The notes: generated by a model not told the origin, from the sequence alone. A DNA stretch of 64,000 bases from Elymus sibiricus (GCA_039707655.1 CM077665.1:447515531-447579530); one strand, 5' to 3'. Positions 39,428 through 53,900 are shown, numbered from the stretch's first letter. Numbers and translations: made by a program.

Positions 39428-40447
39428 AAAATAAATCATGAAATGCATGAAAAATAGCAAATGATGTCAGAAAAGGGTTGAAAAGTGATGATGTGGCTTT
39501 GAATGGTGCATATTGAATGCAGAAAAAGTCTTGAGTTAAAATATGATTAAAAAAATGAAATCCCTTTGTAATAGACGAGTTTTCGTCCGAAACACTGATA
39601 CTTCGAAGGAGATTGTCCAGTTTGTACATGAAGTGCATCCAGTTTTTCCCGTAACCCTCTCAACTTTTTAGCACATCTTACGTGGGTGAAATTATGATAC
39701 CATGCCAATTTTCAACCATTTCAGAGTTCATTTGCAGTGCTTTTCAATTTCAGGGTCATCTTAGCTCAAAATAAATCATGAAATGCATGAAAAATAGCAA
39801 ATGAAGTCAGAAAAGGGTTGAAAAGTGATGATGTGGCTTTTAATGGTGCATATTGAATGCAGAAAAAGTCTTGAGTTAAAATATGTTTAAAAATATGAAA
39901 TCCCTTTGTAATAGACGAGTTTTCGTCCGAAACCCTGATACTTCCAAGGAGATTGTCTAGTTTGTACAAGAAGTGCATCCAGTTTTTCCCGTAACCCTCT
40001 CAACTTTTTAGCACATGCTATGTGGGTGAAATTATGATACCATGCCAATTTTCAACCATTCCAGAGTTCATTTGCAGTGCTTTTCAATCTCAGGGTCATC
40101 CTAGCTCAAAATAAATCATGAAATGCATGAAAAACATCAAATGAAGTCAAAAAAGGGTTGAAAAGTGATGATGTTGCTTTGAATGGTGCATATTGAATGC
40201 AGAAAAAGTCTTGAGTTAAAATATGTTTAAAAAATGAAATCCCTTTTGTAATAGACGAGTTTTCGTCCGAAACCCTAATACTTCGAAGGAGATTTTCCAG
40301 TTTGTACACGAAGTGCATCGAGTTTTTCCCGTAACTCTCTCAACTTTTCAGCACATGCTATGTGGGTGAAATTATGATACCATGCCAATTTTCAACCATT
40401 CCAGAGTTCATTTGCAGTGCTATTCAATCTCAGGGTCATCTTAGCTC

Positions 40448-40786
40448 AAAATAAATCATGAAATGCATGAAAAATAGCAAATGAAGTCATAAAAGGGTTG
40501 AAAAGTGATGATGTGGCTTTGAATGGTGCATATTGAATGCAGAAAAATTCTTGAGTTAAAATATGTTTAAAAAATGAAATCCCTTTGTAATAGACGAGTT
40601 TTCGTCCGAAACCCTGATACTTCGAAGGAGATTGTCCAGTTTGTACACGAAGTGCATCCAGTTTTTCCCGTAACCCTCTCAACTTTTTAGCACGTGCTAT
40701 GTGGGTGAAATTATGATACCATGCCAATTTTCAACCATTTCAGAGTTCATTTGCAGTGCTATTCAATCTCAGGGTCATCTTAGCTC
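40448..40786. repeat. Extra 339-bp monomer in block copy 2
   Basis: This monomer has GTCATAAAAGG, AAAAATTCTTG and GCACGTGC and no partner between 29232 and 29572 in block copy 1. Its end (CATTTCAG, GCTATTC) equals the end of the monomer at 29232, which fits a clean one-monomer difference. Confidence 0.7.
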
Positions 40787-43700
40787 AAAATAAATCATGA
40801 AATGCATGAAAAATAGCAAATGAAGTCAGAAAAGGGTTGAAAAGTGATGATGTGGCTTTTCATGGTGCATATTGAATGCAGAAAAAGTCTTGAGTTAAAA
40901 TATGTTTAAAAATATGAAATTCCTTTGTAATAGACGAGTTTTCGTCCGAAACCCTGATACTTCGAAGGAGATTGTCCAGTTTGTACAAGAAGTGCATCCA
41001 GTTTTTCCCGTAACCCTCTCAACTTTTTAGCACATGCTATGTGGGTGAAATTATGATACCATGCCAATTTTCAACCATTCCAGAGTTCATTTGCAGTGCT
41101 TTTCAATCTCAGGGTCATCCTAGCTCAAAATAAATCATGAAATGCATGAAAAACATCAAATGAAGTCAGAAAAGGGTTGAAAAGTGATGATGTTGCTTTG
41201 AATGGTGCATATTGAATGCAGAAAAAGTCTTGAGTTAAAATATGTTTAAAAAATGAAATCCCTTTTGTAATAGACGAGTTTTCGTCCGAAACCCTGATAC
41301 TTCGAAGGAGATTTTCCAGTTTGTACACGAAGTGCATCGAGTTTTTCCCGTAACTCTCTCAACTTTTTAGCACATGCTATGTGGGTGAAATTATGATACC
41401 ATGCCAATTTTCAACCATTTCAGAGTTCATTTGCAGTGCTATTCAATCTCAGGGTCATCTTAGCTCAAAATAAATCATGAAATGCATGAAAAATAGCAAA
41501 TGAAGTCAGAAAAGGGTTGAAAAGTGATGATGTGAATTTGAATGGTGCATATTGAATGCAGAAAAAGTCTTGAGTTAAAATATGTTTAAAAATATGAAAT
41601 CCCTTTGTAATAGACATGTTTTCGTCCGAAACCATAATACTTCGAAGGAGATTGTCCAGTTTCTACACGAAGTACATCTAGTTTTTCCCGTAACCCTCTC
41701 AACTTTTTAGCACATGCTATGTGGATGAAATTATGATACCATGCCAATTTTCAACCATTCCAGAGTTCATTTGCAGTGCTTTTCAATCTCAGGGTCATCT
41801 TAGCTCAAAATAAATCATGAAATGCATGAAAAATAGCAAATGAAGTCAGAAAAGGGTTGAAAAGTGATGATGTGGCTTTTAATGGTGCATATTGAATGCA
41901 GAAAAAGTCTTGAGTTAACATATGTTTAAAAATATGAAATCCCTTTGTAATAGACGAGTTTTCGTCCGAAACCCTGATACTTCGACGGAGATTGTCCAGT
42001 TTGTACAAGAAGTGCATCCTGTTTTTCCCGTAACCCTCTCAACTTTTTAGCACATGCTATGTGGGTGAAATTATGATACCATGCCAATTTTCAACCATTT
42101 CAGAGATCATTTGCAGTGCTTTTCAATCTCAGGGTTATCTTAGCTCAAAATAAATCATGAAATGCATGAAAAATAGCAAATGAAGTCAGAAAAGGGTTGA
42201 AAAGTAATGACGTGGCTTTGAATGGTACATATTGAATGCAGAAAAAGTCTTGAGTTAAAATATGTTTAAAAAATGAAATCCCTTTGTAATAGACGAGTTT
42301 TCGTCCGAAACCCTCATACTTAGAAGGAGATTGTCCAGTTTGTACACGAAGTGCATCTAGTTTTTCCCGTAACCCTCTCAACTTTTTAGCACATGCTATG
42401 TGGGTGAAATTATGATACCATGCCAAGTTTCAACCATTTCAGAGTTCATTTGCAGTGCTTTTCAATCTCAGGGTCATCTTAGCTCAAAATAAATCATGAA
42501 ATGCATGAAAAATAGCAAATGATGTCAGAAAAGGGTTGAAAAGTGATGATGTGGCTTTTAATGGTGCATATTGAATGCAGAAAAAGTCTTGAGTTAAAAT
42601 ATGATTAATAATATGAAATCCCTTTGTAATAGACGAGTTTTCGTCCGAAACCCTGATACTTCGAAGGAGATTGTCCAGTTTGTACACGAAGTGCATCCAG
42701 TTTTTCCCGTAACCCTCTCAACTTTTTAGCACATGCTACGTGGGTGAAATTATGATACCATGCCAATTTTCAACCATTTCAGAGTTCATTTGCAGTGCTT
42801 TTCAATCTCAGGGTTATCTTTGCTCAAAATAAATCATGAAATGCATGAAAAATAGCAAATGAAGTCAGAAAAGGGTTGAAAAGTGATGACGTGGCTTTGA
42901 ATGGTACATATTGAATGCAGAAAAAGTCTTGAGTTAAAATATGATTAAAAATATGAAATCCCTTTGTAATAGACGAGTTTTCGTCCGAAACCCTGATACT
43001 TCGAAGGAGATTGTCCAGTTTGTACACGAAGTGCATCCAGTTTTTCCCGTAACCCTCTCAACTTTTTAGCACATGCTATGTGGGTGAAATTATGATACCA
43101 TACCAATTTTCAACCATTTCAGAGTTCATTTGCAGTGCTTTTCAATCTCAGGGTCATCTTAGCTCAAAATAAATCATGAAATGCATGAAAAATAGCAAAT
43201 GATGTCAGAAAAGGGTTGAAAAGTGATGATGTGGCTTTGAATGGTGCATATTGAATGCAGAAAAAGTCTTGAGTTAAAATATGATTAAAAAAATGAAATC
43301 CCTTTGTAATAGACGAGTTTTCGTCCGTAACCCTGATACTTGGAAGGAGATTGTCCAGTTTGTACACGAAGTGCATCCAGTTTTTCCCGTAACCCTCTCA
43401 ACTTTTTAGCACATGCGACGTGGGTGAAATTATGATACCATGCCAATTTTCAACCATTTCAGCGTTCATTTGCAGTGCTTTTCAATTTCAGGGTCATCTT
43501 AGCTCAAAATAAATCATGAAATGCATGAAAAATAGCAAATGAAGTCAGAAAAGGCTTGAAAAGTGATGATGTGGCTTTTAATGGTGCATATTGAATGTAG
43601 AAAAAGTCTTGAGTTAAAATATGTTTAAAAATATGAGATCCCTTTGTAATAGACGAGTTTTTGTCCGAAACCCTGATACTTCGAAGGAGATTGTCCAGTT

Positions 43701-45204
43701 TGTACAAGAAGTGCATCCAGTTTTTCCCGTAACCCTCTCAACTTTTTAGCACATGCTATGTGGGTGAAATTATGATACCATGCCAATTTTCAACCATTCC
43801 AGAGTTCATTTGCAGTGCTTTTCAATCTCAGGGTCATCCTAGCTCAAAATAAATCATGAAATGCATGAAAAACATCAAATGAAGTCAGAAAAGGGTTGAA
43901 AAGTGATGATGTTGCTTTGAATGGTGCATATTGAATGCAGAAAAAGTCTTGAGTTAAAATATGTTTAAAAAATGAAATCCCTTTTGTAATAGACGAATTT
44001 TCGTCCAAAACCCTGATACTTCGAAGGAGATTTTCCAGTTTGTACACGAAGTGCATCGAGGTTTTCCCGTAACTCTCTCAACTTTTTAGCACATGCTATG
44101 TGGGTGAAATTATGATACCATGCCAATTTTCAACCATTTCAGAGTTCATTTGCAGTGCTATTCAATCTCAGGGTCATCTTAGCTCAAACTAAATCATGAA
44201 ATGCATGAAAAATAGCAAATGAAGTCAGAAAAGGGTTGAAAAGTGATGATGTGGCTTTGAATGGTGCATATTGAATGCAAAAAAAGTCTTGAGTTAAAAT
44301 ATGTTTAAAAATATGAAATCCCTTTGTAATAGACATGTTTTCGTCCGAAACCATAAAACTTCGAAGGAGATTGTCCAGTTTCTACACGAAGTACATCTAG
44401 TTTTTCCCGTAACCCTCTCAACTTTTTAGCACATGCTATGTGGATGAAATTATGATACCATGCCAATTTTCAACCATTCCAGAGTTCATTTGCAGTGCTT
44501 TTCAATCTCAGGGTCATCTTAGCTCAAAATAAATCATGAAATGCATGAAAAATAGCAAATGAAGTCAGAAAAGGGTTGAAAAGTGATGAAGTGGCTTTTA
44601 ATGGTGCATATTGAATGCAGAAAAAGTCTTGAGTTAACATATGTTTAAAAATATGAAATCCCTTTGTAATAGACGAGTTTTCGTCCGGAACCCTGATACT
44701 TCGAAGGAGATTGTCCAGTTTGTACAAGAAGTGCATCCTGTTTTTCCCGTAACCCTCTCAACTTTTTAGCACATGCTATGTGGGTGAAATTATGATACCA
44801 TGCCAATTTTTAACCATTTCAGAGATCATTTGCAGTGCTTTTCAATCTCAGGGTTATCTTAGCTCAAAATAAATCATGAAATGCATGAAAAATAGCAAAT
44901 GAAGTCAGAAAAGGGTTGAAAAGTAATGACGTGGCTTTGAATGGTACATATTGAATGCAGAAAAAGTCTTGAGTTAAAATATGTTTGAAAAATGAAATCC
45001 CTTTGTAATAGACGAGTTTTCGTCCGAAACCCTCATACGTAGAAGGAGATTGTCCAGTTTGTACATGAAGTGCATCCAGTTTTTCCCGTAACCCTCTCAA
45101 CTTTTTAGCACATGCTATGTGGGTGAAATTATGATACCATGCCAATTTTCAACCATTTCAGAGTTCATTTGCAGTGCTTTTCAATCTCAGGGTCATCTTA
45201 GCTC

Positions 45205-46902
45205 AAAATAACTCATGAAATGCATGAAAAATAGCAAATGATGTCAGAAAAGGGTTGAAAAGTGATGATGTGGCTTTGAATGGTGCATATTGAATGCAGA
45301 AAAAGTCTTGAGTTAAAATATGATTAAAAAAATGAAATCCCTTTGTAATAGACGAGTTTTCGTCCGAAACCCTGATACTTCGAAGGAGATTGTCCAGTTT
45401 GTACACGAAGTGCATCCAGTTTTTCCCGTAACCCTCTCAACTTTTTAGCACATGCTACGTGGGTGAAATTATGATACCATGCCAATTTTCAACCATTTCA
45501 GAGTTCATTTGCAGTGCTTTTCAATCTCAGGGTCATCTTAGCTCAAAATAAATCATGAAATGCATGAAAAATAGCAAATGATGTCAGAAAAGGGTTGAAA
45601 AGTGATGATGTGGATATGAATGGTGCATATTGAATGCAGAAAAAGTCTTGAGTTAAAATATGTTTAAAAATGAAATCCCTTTTGTAATAGACGAGTTTTC
45701 GCTCGAAACCCTGACACTTCGAAAGAGATTTTCCAGTTTGTACACGAAGTGCATCCAGTTTTTCCTGTAACCCTCTCAACTTTTTAGCACATGCTATGTG
45801 GGTGAAATTATGATACCATGCCAATTTTCAACCATTTCAGAGTTCATTTGCAGTGCTTTTCAATTTCAGGGTCATCTTAGCTCAAAATAAATCATGAAAT
45901 GCATGAAAAATAGCAAATGAAGTCAGAAAAGGGTTGAAAAGTGATGATGTGGCTTTTAATGGTGCATATTGAATGCAGAAAAAGTCTTGAGTTAAAATAT
46001 GTTTAAAAATATGAGATCCCTTCGTAATAGACGAGTTTTCGTCCGAAACCCTGATACTTCGAAGGAGATTGTCCAGTTTGTACAAGAAGTGCATCCAGTT
46101 TTTCCCGTAATCCTCTCAACTTTTTAGCACATGCTATGTGGGTGAAATTATGATACCATGCCAATTTTCAACCATTCCAGAGTTCATTTGCAGTGCTTTT
46201 CAATCTCAGGGTCATCCTAGCTCAAAATAAATCATGAAATGCATGAAAAACATCAAATGAAGTCAGAAAAGGGTTGAAAAGTGATGATGTTGCTTTGAAT
46301 GGTGCATATTGAATGCAGAAAAAGTCTTGAGTTAAAATATGTTTAAAAAATGAAATCCCTTTTGTAATAGACGAGTTTTCGTCCGAAACCCTGATACTTC
46401 GAAGGAGATTGTCCAGTTTGTACAAGAAGTGCATCCAGTTTTTCCCGTAACCCTCTCAACTTTTTAGCACATGCTATGTGGCTGAAATTATGATACCATG
46501 CCAATTTTCAACCATTTCAGAGTTCATTTGCAGTGCTTTTCAATCTCAGGGTCATCTTAGCTCAAAATAAATCATGAAATGCATGAAAAAATCAAATGAA
46601 GTCAGAAAAGGGTTGAAAAGTGATGATGTTGCTTTGAATGGTGAATATTGAATGCAGAAAAAGTCTTGAGTTAAAATATGTTTAAAAACTGAAATCCCTT
46701 TTGTAATAGACGAGTTTTCGTCCGAAACCCTGATACTTCGAAGGAGATTTTCCAGTTTGTACACGAAGTGCATCGAGTTTTTCCTGTAACCCTCTCAACT
46801 TTTTAGCACATGCTATGTGGGTGAAATTATGATACCATGCCAATTTTCAACCATTTCAGAGTTCATTTGCAGTGCTATTCAATCTCAGGGTCATCTTAGC
46901 TC
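45205..46902. repeat. Transitional stretch between the two array regimes, five monomers
   Basis: Monomers start at 45205, 45545, 45884, 46224 and 46564. They are F, an atypical 339-bp monomer (TTTTCGCTCG, CTGACACTTCG), L with ATGAGATCC, an A/L chimera, and the first C monomer (GAAAAAATCAAATG, TTTAAAAACTG). After this the array settles into the regular 3-monomer repeat. Confidence 0.85.
46224..46563. repeat. Chimeric monomer (A left, L right)
   Basis: The left part has A marks (AAACATCAAATG, GTTGCTTTGAAT, CCCTTTTGTAAT). The right part has L marks (GATTGTCCAG, TGTACAAGAAG, CATCCAG). The switch lies between about 46363 and 46411. It sits next to the boundary where the organisation changes, so it may belong to the event that founded the downstream trimer array. 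Confidence 0.78.
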
Positions 46903-47921
46903 AAAATAAATCATGAAATGCATGAAAAATAGCAAATGAAGTCAGAAAAGGGTTGAAAAGTGATGATGTGGCTTTGAATGGTGCATATTGAATGCAGAAA
47001 AAGTCTTGAGTTAAAATATGTTTAAAAATATGAAATCCCTTTGTAATAGACATGTTTTCGTCCGAAACCATAATACTTCGAAGGAGATTGTCCAGTTTCT
47101 ACACGAAGTACATCCAGTTTTTCCCGTAACCCTCTCAACTTTTTAGCACATGCTATGTGGGTGAAATTATGATACCATGCCAATTTTCAACCATTCCAGA
47201 GTTCATTTGCAGTGCTCTTCAATCTCAGGGTCATCTTAGCTCAAAATAAATCATGAAATGCATGAAAAATAGCAAATGAAGTAAGAAAAGGGTTGAAAAG
47301 TGATGATGTGGCTTTTAATGGTGCATATTGAATGCAGAAAAAGTCTTGAGTTAAAATATGTTTAAAAATATGAAATCCCTTTGTAATAGACGAGTTTTCG
47401 TCTGAAACCCTGATACTTCCAAGGAGATTGTCCAGTTTGTACAAGAAGTGCATCCAGTTTTTCCCGTAACCCTCTCAACTTTTTAGCACATGCTATGTGG
47501 GTGAAATTATGATACCATGCCAATTTTCAACCATTTCAGAGTTCATTTGCAGTGCTTTTCAATCTCAGGGTCATCTTAGCTCAAAATAAATCATGAAATG
47601 CATGAAAAACATCAAATGAAGTCAGAAAAGGGATGAAAAGTGATGATGTTGCTTTGAATGGTGCATATTGAATGCAGAAACAGTCTTGAGTTAAAATATG
47701 TTTAAAAAATGAAATCCCTTTTGTAATAGACGAGTTTTCGTCCGAACCCTGATACTTCGAAGGAGATTTTCTAGTTTGTACACGAAGTGCATCGAGTTTT
47801 TCCCGTAACCCTCTCAACTTTTTAGCACATGCTATGAGGGTGAAATTATGATACCACGCCAATTTTCAACCATTTCAGAGTTCATTTGCAGTGCTATTCA
47901 ATCTCAGGGTCATCTTAGCTC

Positions 47922-50900
47922 AAAATAAATCATGAAATGCATGAAAAATAGCAAATGAAGTCAGAAAAGGGTTGAAAAGTGATGATGTGGCTTTGAATGG
48001 TGCATATTGAATGCAGAAAAAGTCTTGAGTTAAAATATGTTTAAAAATATGAAATCCCTTTGTAATAGACATGTTTTCGTCCGAAACCATAATACTTCGA
48101 AGGAGATTGTCTAGTTTCTACACGAAGTACATCCAGTTTTTCCCGTAACCCTCTCAAATTTTTAGCACATGCTATGTGGGTGAAATTATGATACCATGCC
48201 AATTTTCAACCATTCCAGAGTTCATTTGCAGTGCTTTTCAATCTCAGGGTCATCTTAGCTCAAAATAAATCATGAAATGCATGAAAAATAGCAAATGAAG
48301 TAAGAAAAGGGTTGAAAAGTGATGATGTGGCTTTTAATGGTGCATATTGAATGCAGAAAAAGTCTTGAGTTAAAATATGTTTCAAAATATGAAATCCCTT
48401 TGTAATAGACGAGTTTTCGTCCGAAACCCTGATACTTCCAAGGAGATTGTCCAGTTTGTACAAGAAGTGCATCCAGTTTTTCCCGTAACCCTCTCAACTT
48501 TTTAGCACATGCTATGTGGCTGAAATTATGATACCATGCCAATTTTCAACCATTTCAGAGTTCATTTGCAGTGCTTTTCAATCTCAGGGTCATCTTAGCT
48601 CAAAATAAATCATGAAATGCATGAAAAACATCAAATGAAGTCAGAAAAGGGATGAAAAGTGATGATGTTGCTTTGAATGGTGCATATTGAATGCAGAAAA
48701 AGTCTTGAGTTAAAATATGTTTAAAAAATGAAATCCCTTTTGTAATAGACGAGTTTTCGTCCGAAACCCTGATACTTCGAAGGAGATTTTCTAGTTTGTA
48801 CACGAAGTGCATCGAGTTTTTCCCGTAACCCTCTCAACTTTTTAGCACATGCTATGAGGGTGAAATTATGATACCACGCCAATTTTCAACCATTTCAGAG
48901 TTCATTTGCAGTGCTATTCAATCTCAGGGTCATCTTAGCTCAAAATAAATCATGAAATGCATGAAAAATAGCAAATGAAGTCAGAAAAGGGTTGAAAAGT
49001 GATGATGTGGCTTTGAATGGTGCATATTGAATGCAGAAAAAGTCTTGAGTTAAAATATGTTTAAAAATATGAAATCCCTTTGTAATAGACATGTTTTCGT
49101 CCGAAACCATAATACTTCGAAGGAGATTGTCTAGTTTCTACACGAAGTACATCCAGTTTTTCCCGTAACCCTCTCAACTTTTTAGCACATGCTATGTGGG
49201 TGAAATTATGATACCATGCCAATTTTCAACCATTCCAGAGTTCATTTGCAGTGCTTTTCAATCTCAGGGTCATCTTAGCTCAAAATAAATCATGAAATGC
49301 ATGAAAAATAGCAAATGAAGTAAGAAAAGGGTTGAAAAGTGATGATGTGGCTTTTAATGGTGCATATTGAATGCAGAAAAAGTCTTGAGTTAAAATATGT
49401 TTCAAAATATGAAATCCCTTTGTAATAGACGAGTTTTCGTCCGAAACCCTGATACTTCCAAGGAGATTGTCCAGTTTGTACAAGAAGTGCATCCAGTTTT
49501 TCCCGTAACCCTCTCAACTTTTTAGCACATGCTATGTGGCTGAAATTATGATACCATGCCAATTTTCAACCATTTCAGAGTTCATTTGCAGTGCTTTTCA
49601 ATCTCAGGGTCATCTTAGCTCAAAATAAATCATGAAATGCATGAAAAACATCAAATGAAGTCAGAAAAGGGATGAAAAGTGATGATGTTGCTTTGAATGG
49701 TGCATATTGAATGCAGAAAAAGTCTTGAGTTAAAATATGTTTAAAAAATGAAATCCCTTTTGTAATAGACGAGTTTTCGTCCGAAACCCTGATACTTCGA
49801 AGGAGATTTTCTAGTTTGTACACGAAGTGCATCGAGTTTTTCCCGTAACCCTCTCAACTTTTTAGCACATGCTATGAGGGTGAAATTATGATACCACGCC
49901 AATTTTCAACCATTTCAGAGTTCATTTGCAGTGCTATTCAATCTCAGGGTCATCTTAGCTCAAAATAAATCATGAAATGCATGAAAAATAGCAAATGAAG
50001 TCAGAAAAGGGTTGAAAAGTGATGATGTGGCTTTGAATGGTGCATATTGAATGCAGAAAAAGTCTTGAGTTAAAATATGTTTAAAAATATGAAATCCCTT
50101 TGTAATAGACATGTTTTCGTCCGAAACCATAATACTTCGAAGGAGATTGTCTAGTTTCTACACGAAGTACATCCAGTTTTTCCCGTAACCCTCTCAACTT
50201 TTTAGCACATGCTATGTGGGTGAAATTATGATACCATGCCAATTTTCAACCATTCCAGAGTTCATTTGCAGTGCTTTTCAATCTCAGGGTCATCTTAGCT
50301 CAAAATAAATCATGAAATGCATGAAAAATAGCAAATGAAGTAAGAAAAGGGTTGAAAAGTGATGATGTGGCTTTTAATGGTGCATATTGAATGCAGAAAA
50401 AGTCTTGAGTTAAAATATGTTTCAAAATATGAAATCCCTTTGTAATAGACGAGTTTTCGTCCGAAACCCTGATACTTCCAAGGAGATTGTCCAGTTTGTA
50501 CAAGAAGTGCATCCAGTTTTTCCCGTAACCCTCTCAACTTTTTAGCACATGCTATGTGGCTGAAATTATGATACCATGCCAATTTTCAACCATTTCAGAG
50601 TTCATTTGCAGTGCTTTTCAATCTCAGGGTCATCTTAGCTCAAAATAAATCATGAAATGCATGAAAAACATCAAATGAAGTCAGAAAAGGGATGAAAAGT
50701 GATGATGTTGCTTTGAATGGTGCATATTGAATGCAGAAAAAGTCTTGAGTTAAAATATGTTTAAAAAATGAAATCCCTTTTGTAATAGACGAGTTTTCGT
50801 CCGAAACCCTGATACTTCGAAGGAGATTTTCTAGTTTGTACACGAAGTGCATCGAGTTTTTCCCGTAACCCTCTCAACTTTTTAGCACATGCTATGTGGG

Positions 50901-50981
50901 TGAAATTATGATACCATGCCAATTTTCAACCATTTCAGAGTTCATTTGCAGTGCTATTCAATCTCAGGGTCATCTTAGCTC
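47922..50981. repeat. Three near-identical D-L-A trimers
   Basis: Units at 47922, 48942 and 49962 share private marks such as GTTTCAAAATATG in L and AGGGATGAAAAG in A. The first two also share GCTATGAGGG with ATACCACGCC at the end of A, marks already present at the end of the monomer at 47583. Near-identity of adjacent units indicates very recent local amplification. Confidence 0.87.
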
Positions 50982-53900
50982 AAAATAAATCATGAAATGC
51001 ATGAAAAATAGCAAATGAAGTCAGAAAAGGGTTGAAAAGTGATGATGTGGCATTGAATGGTGCATATTGAATGCAGAAAAAGTCTTGAGTTAAAATATGT
51101 TTAAAAATATGAAATCCCTTTGTAATAGACATGTTTTCGTCCGAAACCATAATACTTCGAAGGAGATTGTCCAGTTTCTACACGAAGTACATCCAGTTTT
51201 TCCCGTAACCCTCTCAACTTTTTAGCACATGCTATGTGGGTGAAATTATGATACCATGCCAATTTTCAACCATTCCAGAGTTTATTTGCAGTGCTTTTCA
51301 ATCTCAGGGTCATCTTAGCTCAAAATAAATCATGAAATGCATGAAAAATAGCAAATGAAGTCAGAAAAAGGTTGAAAAGTGATGATGTGGCTTTTAATGG
51401 TGCATATTGAATGCAGAAAAAGTCTTGAGTTAAAATATGTTTAAAAATATGAAATCCCTTTGTAATAGACGAGTTTTCGTCCGAAACCCTGATACTTCCA
51501 AGGAGATTGTCCAGTTTGTACAAGAAGTGCATCCAGTTTTTCCCGTAACCCTCTCAACTTTTTAGCACATGCTATGTGGCTGAAATTATGATACCATGCC
51601 AATTTTCAACCATTTCAGAGTTCATTTGCAGTGCTTTTCAATCTCAGGGTCATCTTAGCTCAAAATAAATCATGAAATGCATGAAAAACATCAAATGAAG
51701 TCAGAAAAGGGATGAAAAGTGATGATGTTGCTTTGAATGGAGCATATTGAATGCAGAAAAAGTCTTGAGTTAAAATATGTTTAAAAACTGAAATCCCTTT
51801 TGTAATAGACGAGTTTTCGTCCGAAACCCTGATACTTCGAAGGAGATTTTCTAGTTTGTACACGAAGTGCATCGAGTTTTTCCCGTAACCCTCTCAACTT
51901 TTTAGCACATGCTATCTGGGTGAAATTATGATACCATGCCAATTTTCAACCATTTCAGAGTTCATTTGCAGTGCTATTCAATCTCAGGGTCATCTTAGCT
52001 CAAAATAAATCATGAAATGCATGAAAAATAGCAAATGAAGTCAGAAAAGGGTTGAAAAGTGATGATGTGGCTTTGAATGGTGCATATTGAATGCAGAAAA
52101 AGTCTTGAGTTAAAATATGTTTAAAAATATGAAATCCCTTTGTAATAGACATGTTTTCGTCCGAAACCATAATACTTCGAAGGAGATTGTCCAGTTTCTA
52201 CACGAAGTACATCCAGTTTTTCCCGTAACCCTCTCAACTTTTTAGCACATGCTATGTGGGTGAAATTATGATACCATGCCAATTTTCAACCATTCCAGAG
52301 TTCATTTGCAGTGCTTTTCAATCTCAGGGTCATCTTAGCTCAAAATAAATCATGAAATGCATGAAAAATAGCAAATGAAGATAGAAAAGGGTTGAAAAGT
52401 GATGATGTGGCTTTTAATGGTGCATATTGAATGCAGAAAAAGTCTTGAGTTAACATATGTTTAAAAATATGAAATCCCTTTGTAATAGACGAGTTTTCGT
52501 CCGAAACCCTGATACTTCAAAGGAGATTGTCCAGTTTGTACAAGAAGTGCATCCAGTTTTTCCCGTAACCCTCTCAACTTTTTAGCACATGCTATGTGGC
52601 TGAAATTATGATACCATGCCAATTTTCAACCATTTCAGAGTTCATTTGCAGTGCTTTTCAATCTCAGGGTCATCTTAGCTCAAAATAAATCATGAAATGC
52701 ATGAAAAAATCAAATGAAGTCAGAAAAGGGTTGAAAAGTGATGATGTTACTTTGAATGGTGCATATTGAATGCAGAAAAAGTCTTGAGTTAAAATATGTT
52801 TAAAAACTGAAATCCCTTTTGTAATAGACGAGTTTTCGTCCGAAACCCTGATACTTCGAAGGAGATTTTCCAGTTTGTACACGAAGTGCATCGAGTTTTT
52901 CCCGTAACCCTCTCAACTTTTTAGCACATGCTATGTGGGTGAAATTATGATACCATGCCAATTTTCAACCATTTCAGAGTTCATTTGCAGTGCTATTCAA
53001 TCTCATGGTCATCTTAGCTGAAAATAAATCATGAAATGCATGAAAAATAGCAAATGAAGTCAGAAAAGGGTTGAAAAGTGATGATGTGGCTTTGAATGGT
53101 GCATATTGAATGCAGAAAAAGTCTTGAGTTAAAATATGTTTAAAAATATGAAATCCCTTTGTAATAGACATGTTTTCGTCCGAAACCCTAATACTTCGAA
53201 GGAGATTGTCCAGTTTCTACACGAAGTACATCCAGTTTTTCCCGTAACCCTCTCAACTTTTTAGCACATGCTATGTGGGTGAAATTATGATACCATGCCA
53301 ATTTTCAACCATTCCAGAGTTCATTTGCAGTGCTTTTCAATCTCAGGGTCATCTTAGCTCAAAATAAATCATGAAATGAATGAAAAATAGCAAATGAAGT
53401 CAGAAAAGGGTTGAAAAGTGATGATGTGGCTTTTAATGGTGCATATTGAATCCAGAAAAAGTCTTGAGTTAAAATATGTTTAAAAATATGAAATCCCTTT
53501 GTAATAGACGAGTTTTCGTCCGAAACCCTGATACTTCGAACGAGATTGTCCAGTTTGTACAAGAAGTGCATCCAGTTTTTCCCGTAACCCTCTCAACTTT
53601 TTAGCACATGCTATGTGGCTGAAATTATGATACCATGCCAATTTTCAACCATTTCAGAGTTCATTTGCAGTGCTTTTCAATCTCAGGGTCATCTTAGCTC
53701 AAAATAAATCATGAAATGCATGAAAAACATCAAATGAAGTCAGAAAAGGGATGAAAAGTGATGATGTTGCTTTGAATGGTGCATATTGAATGCAGAAAAA
53801 GTCTTGAGTTAAAATATGTTTAAAAAATGAAATCCCTTTTGTAATAGACGAGTTTTCGTCCGAAACCCTGATACTTCGAAGGAGATTTTCTAGTTTGTAC

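Larger units (their letters stand above)
35009..45204. repeat. Large segmental block, copy 2 (30 monomers, 10196 bp)
   Basis: Monomers start every 340 bp from 35009 to 39089, then 39428, 39768, 40108, 40448, 40787, every 340 bp to 42147, then 42486 and every 340 bp to 44866. It matches 24472-33989 but has two additional monomers at 39089 and 40448. The monomer at 40787 differs from its partner at 29572 in CTTTTCATGG. Private differences between the copies are scattered and few. Confidence 0.88.

Noticed and set aside
48270..48542. Overlapping 90-codon minus-strand frame in the trimer array, repeated at 49290 and 50310
   Set aside because: It overlaps the 70-codon frame of the same monomers and depends on the local change GTTTCAAAATATG. 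It is an accidental reading of amplified repeats.
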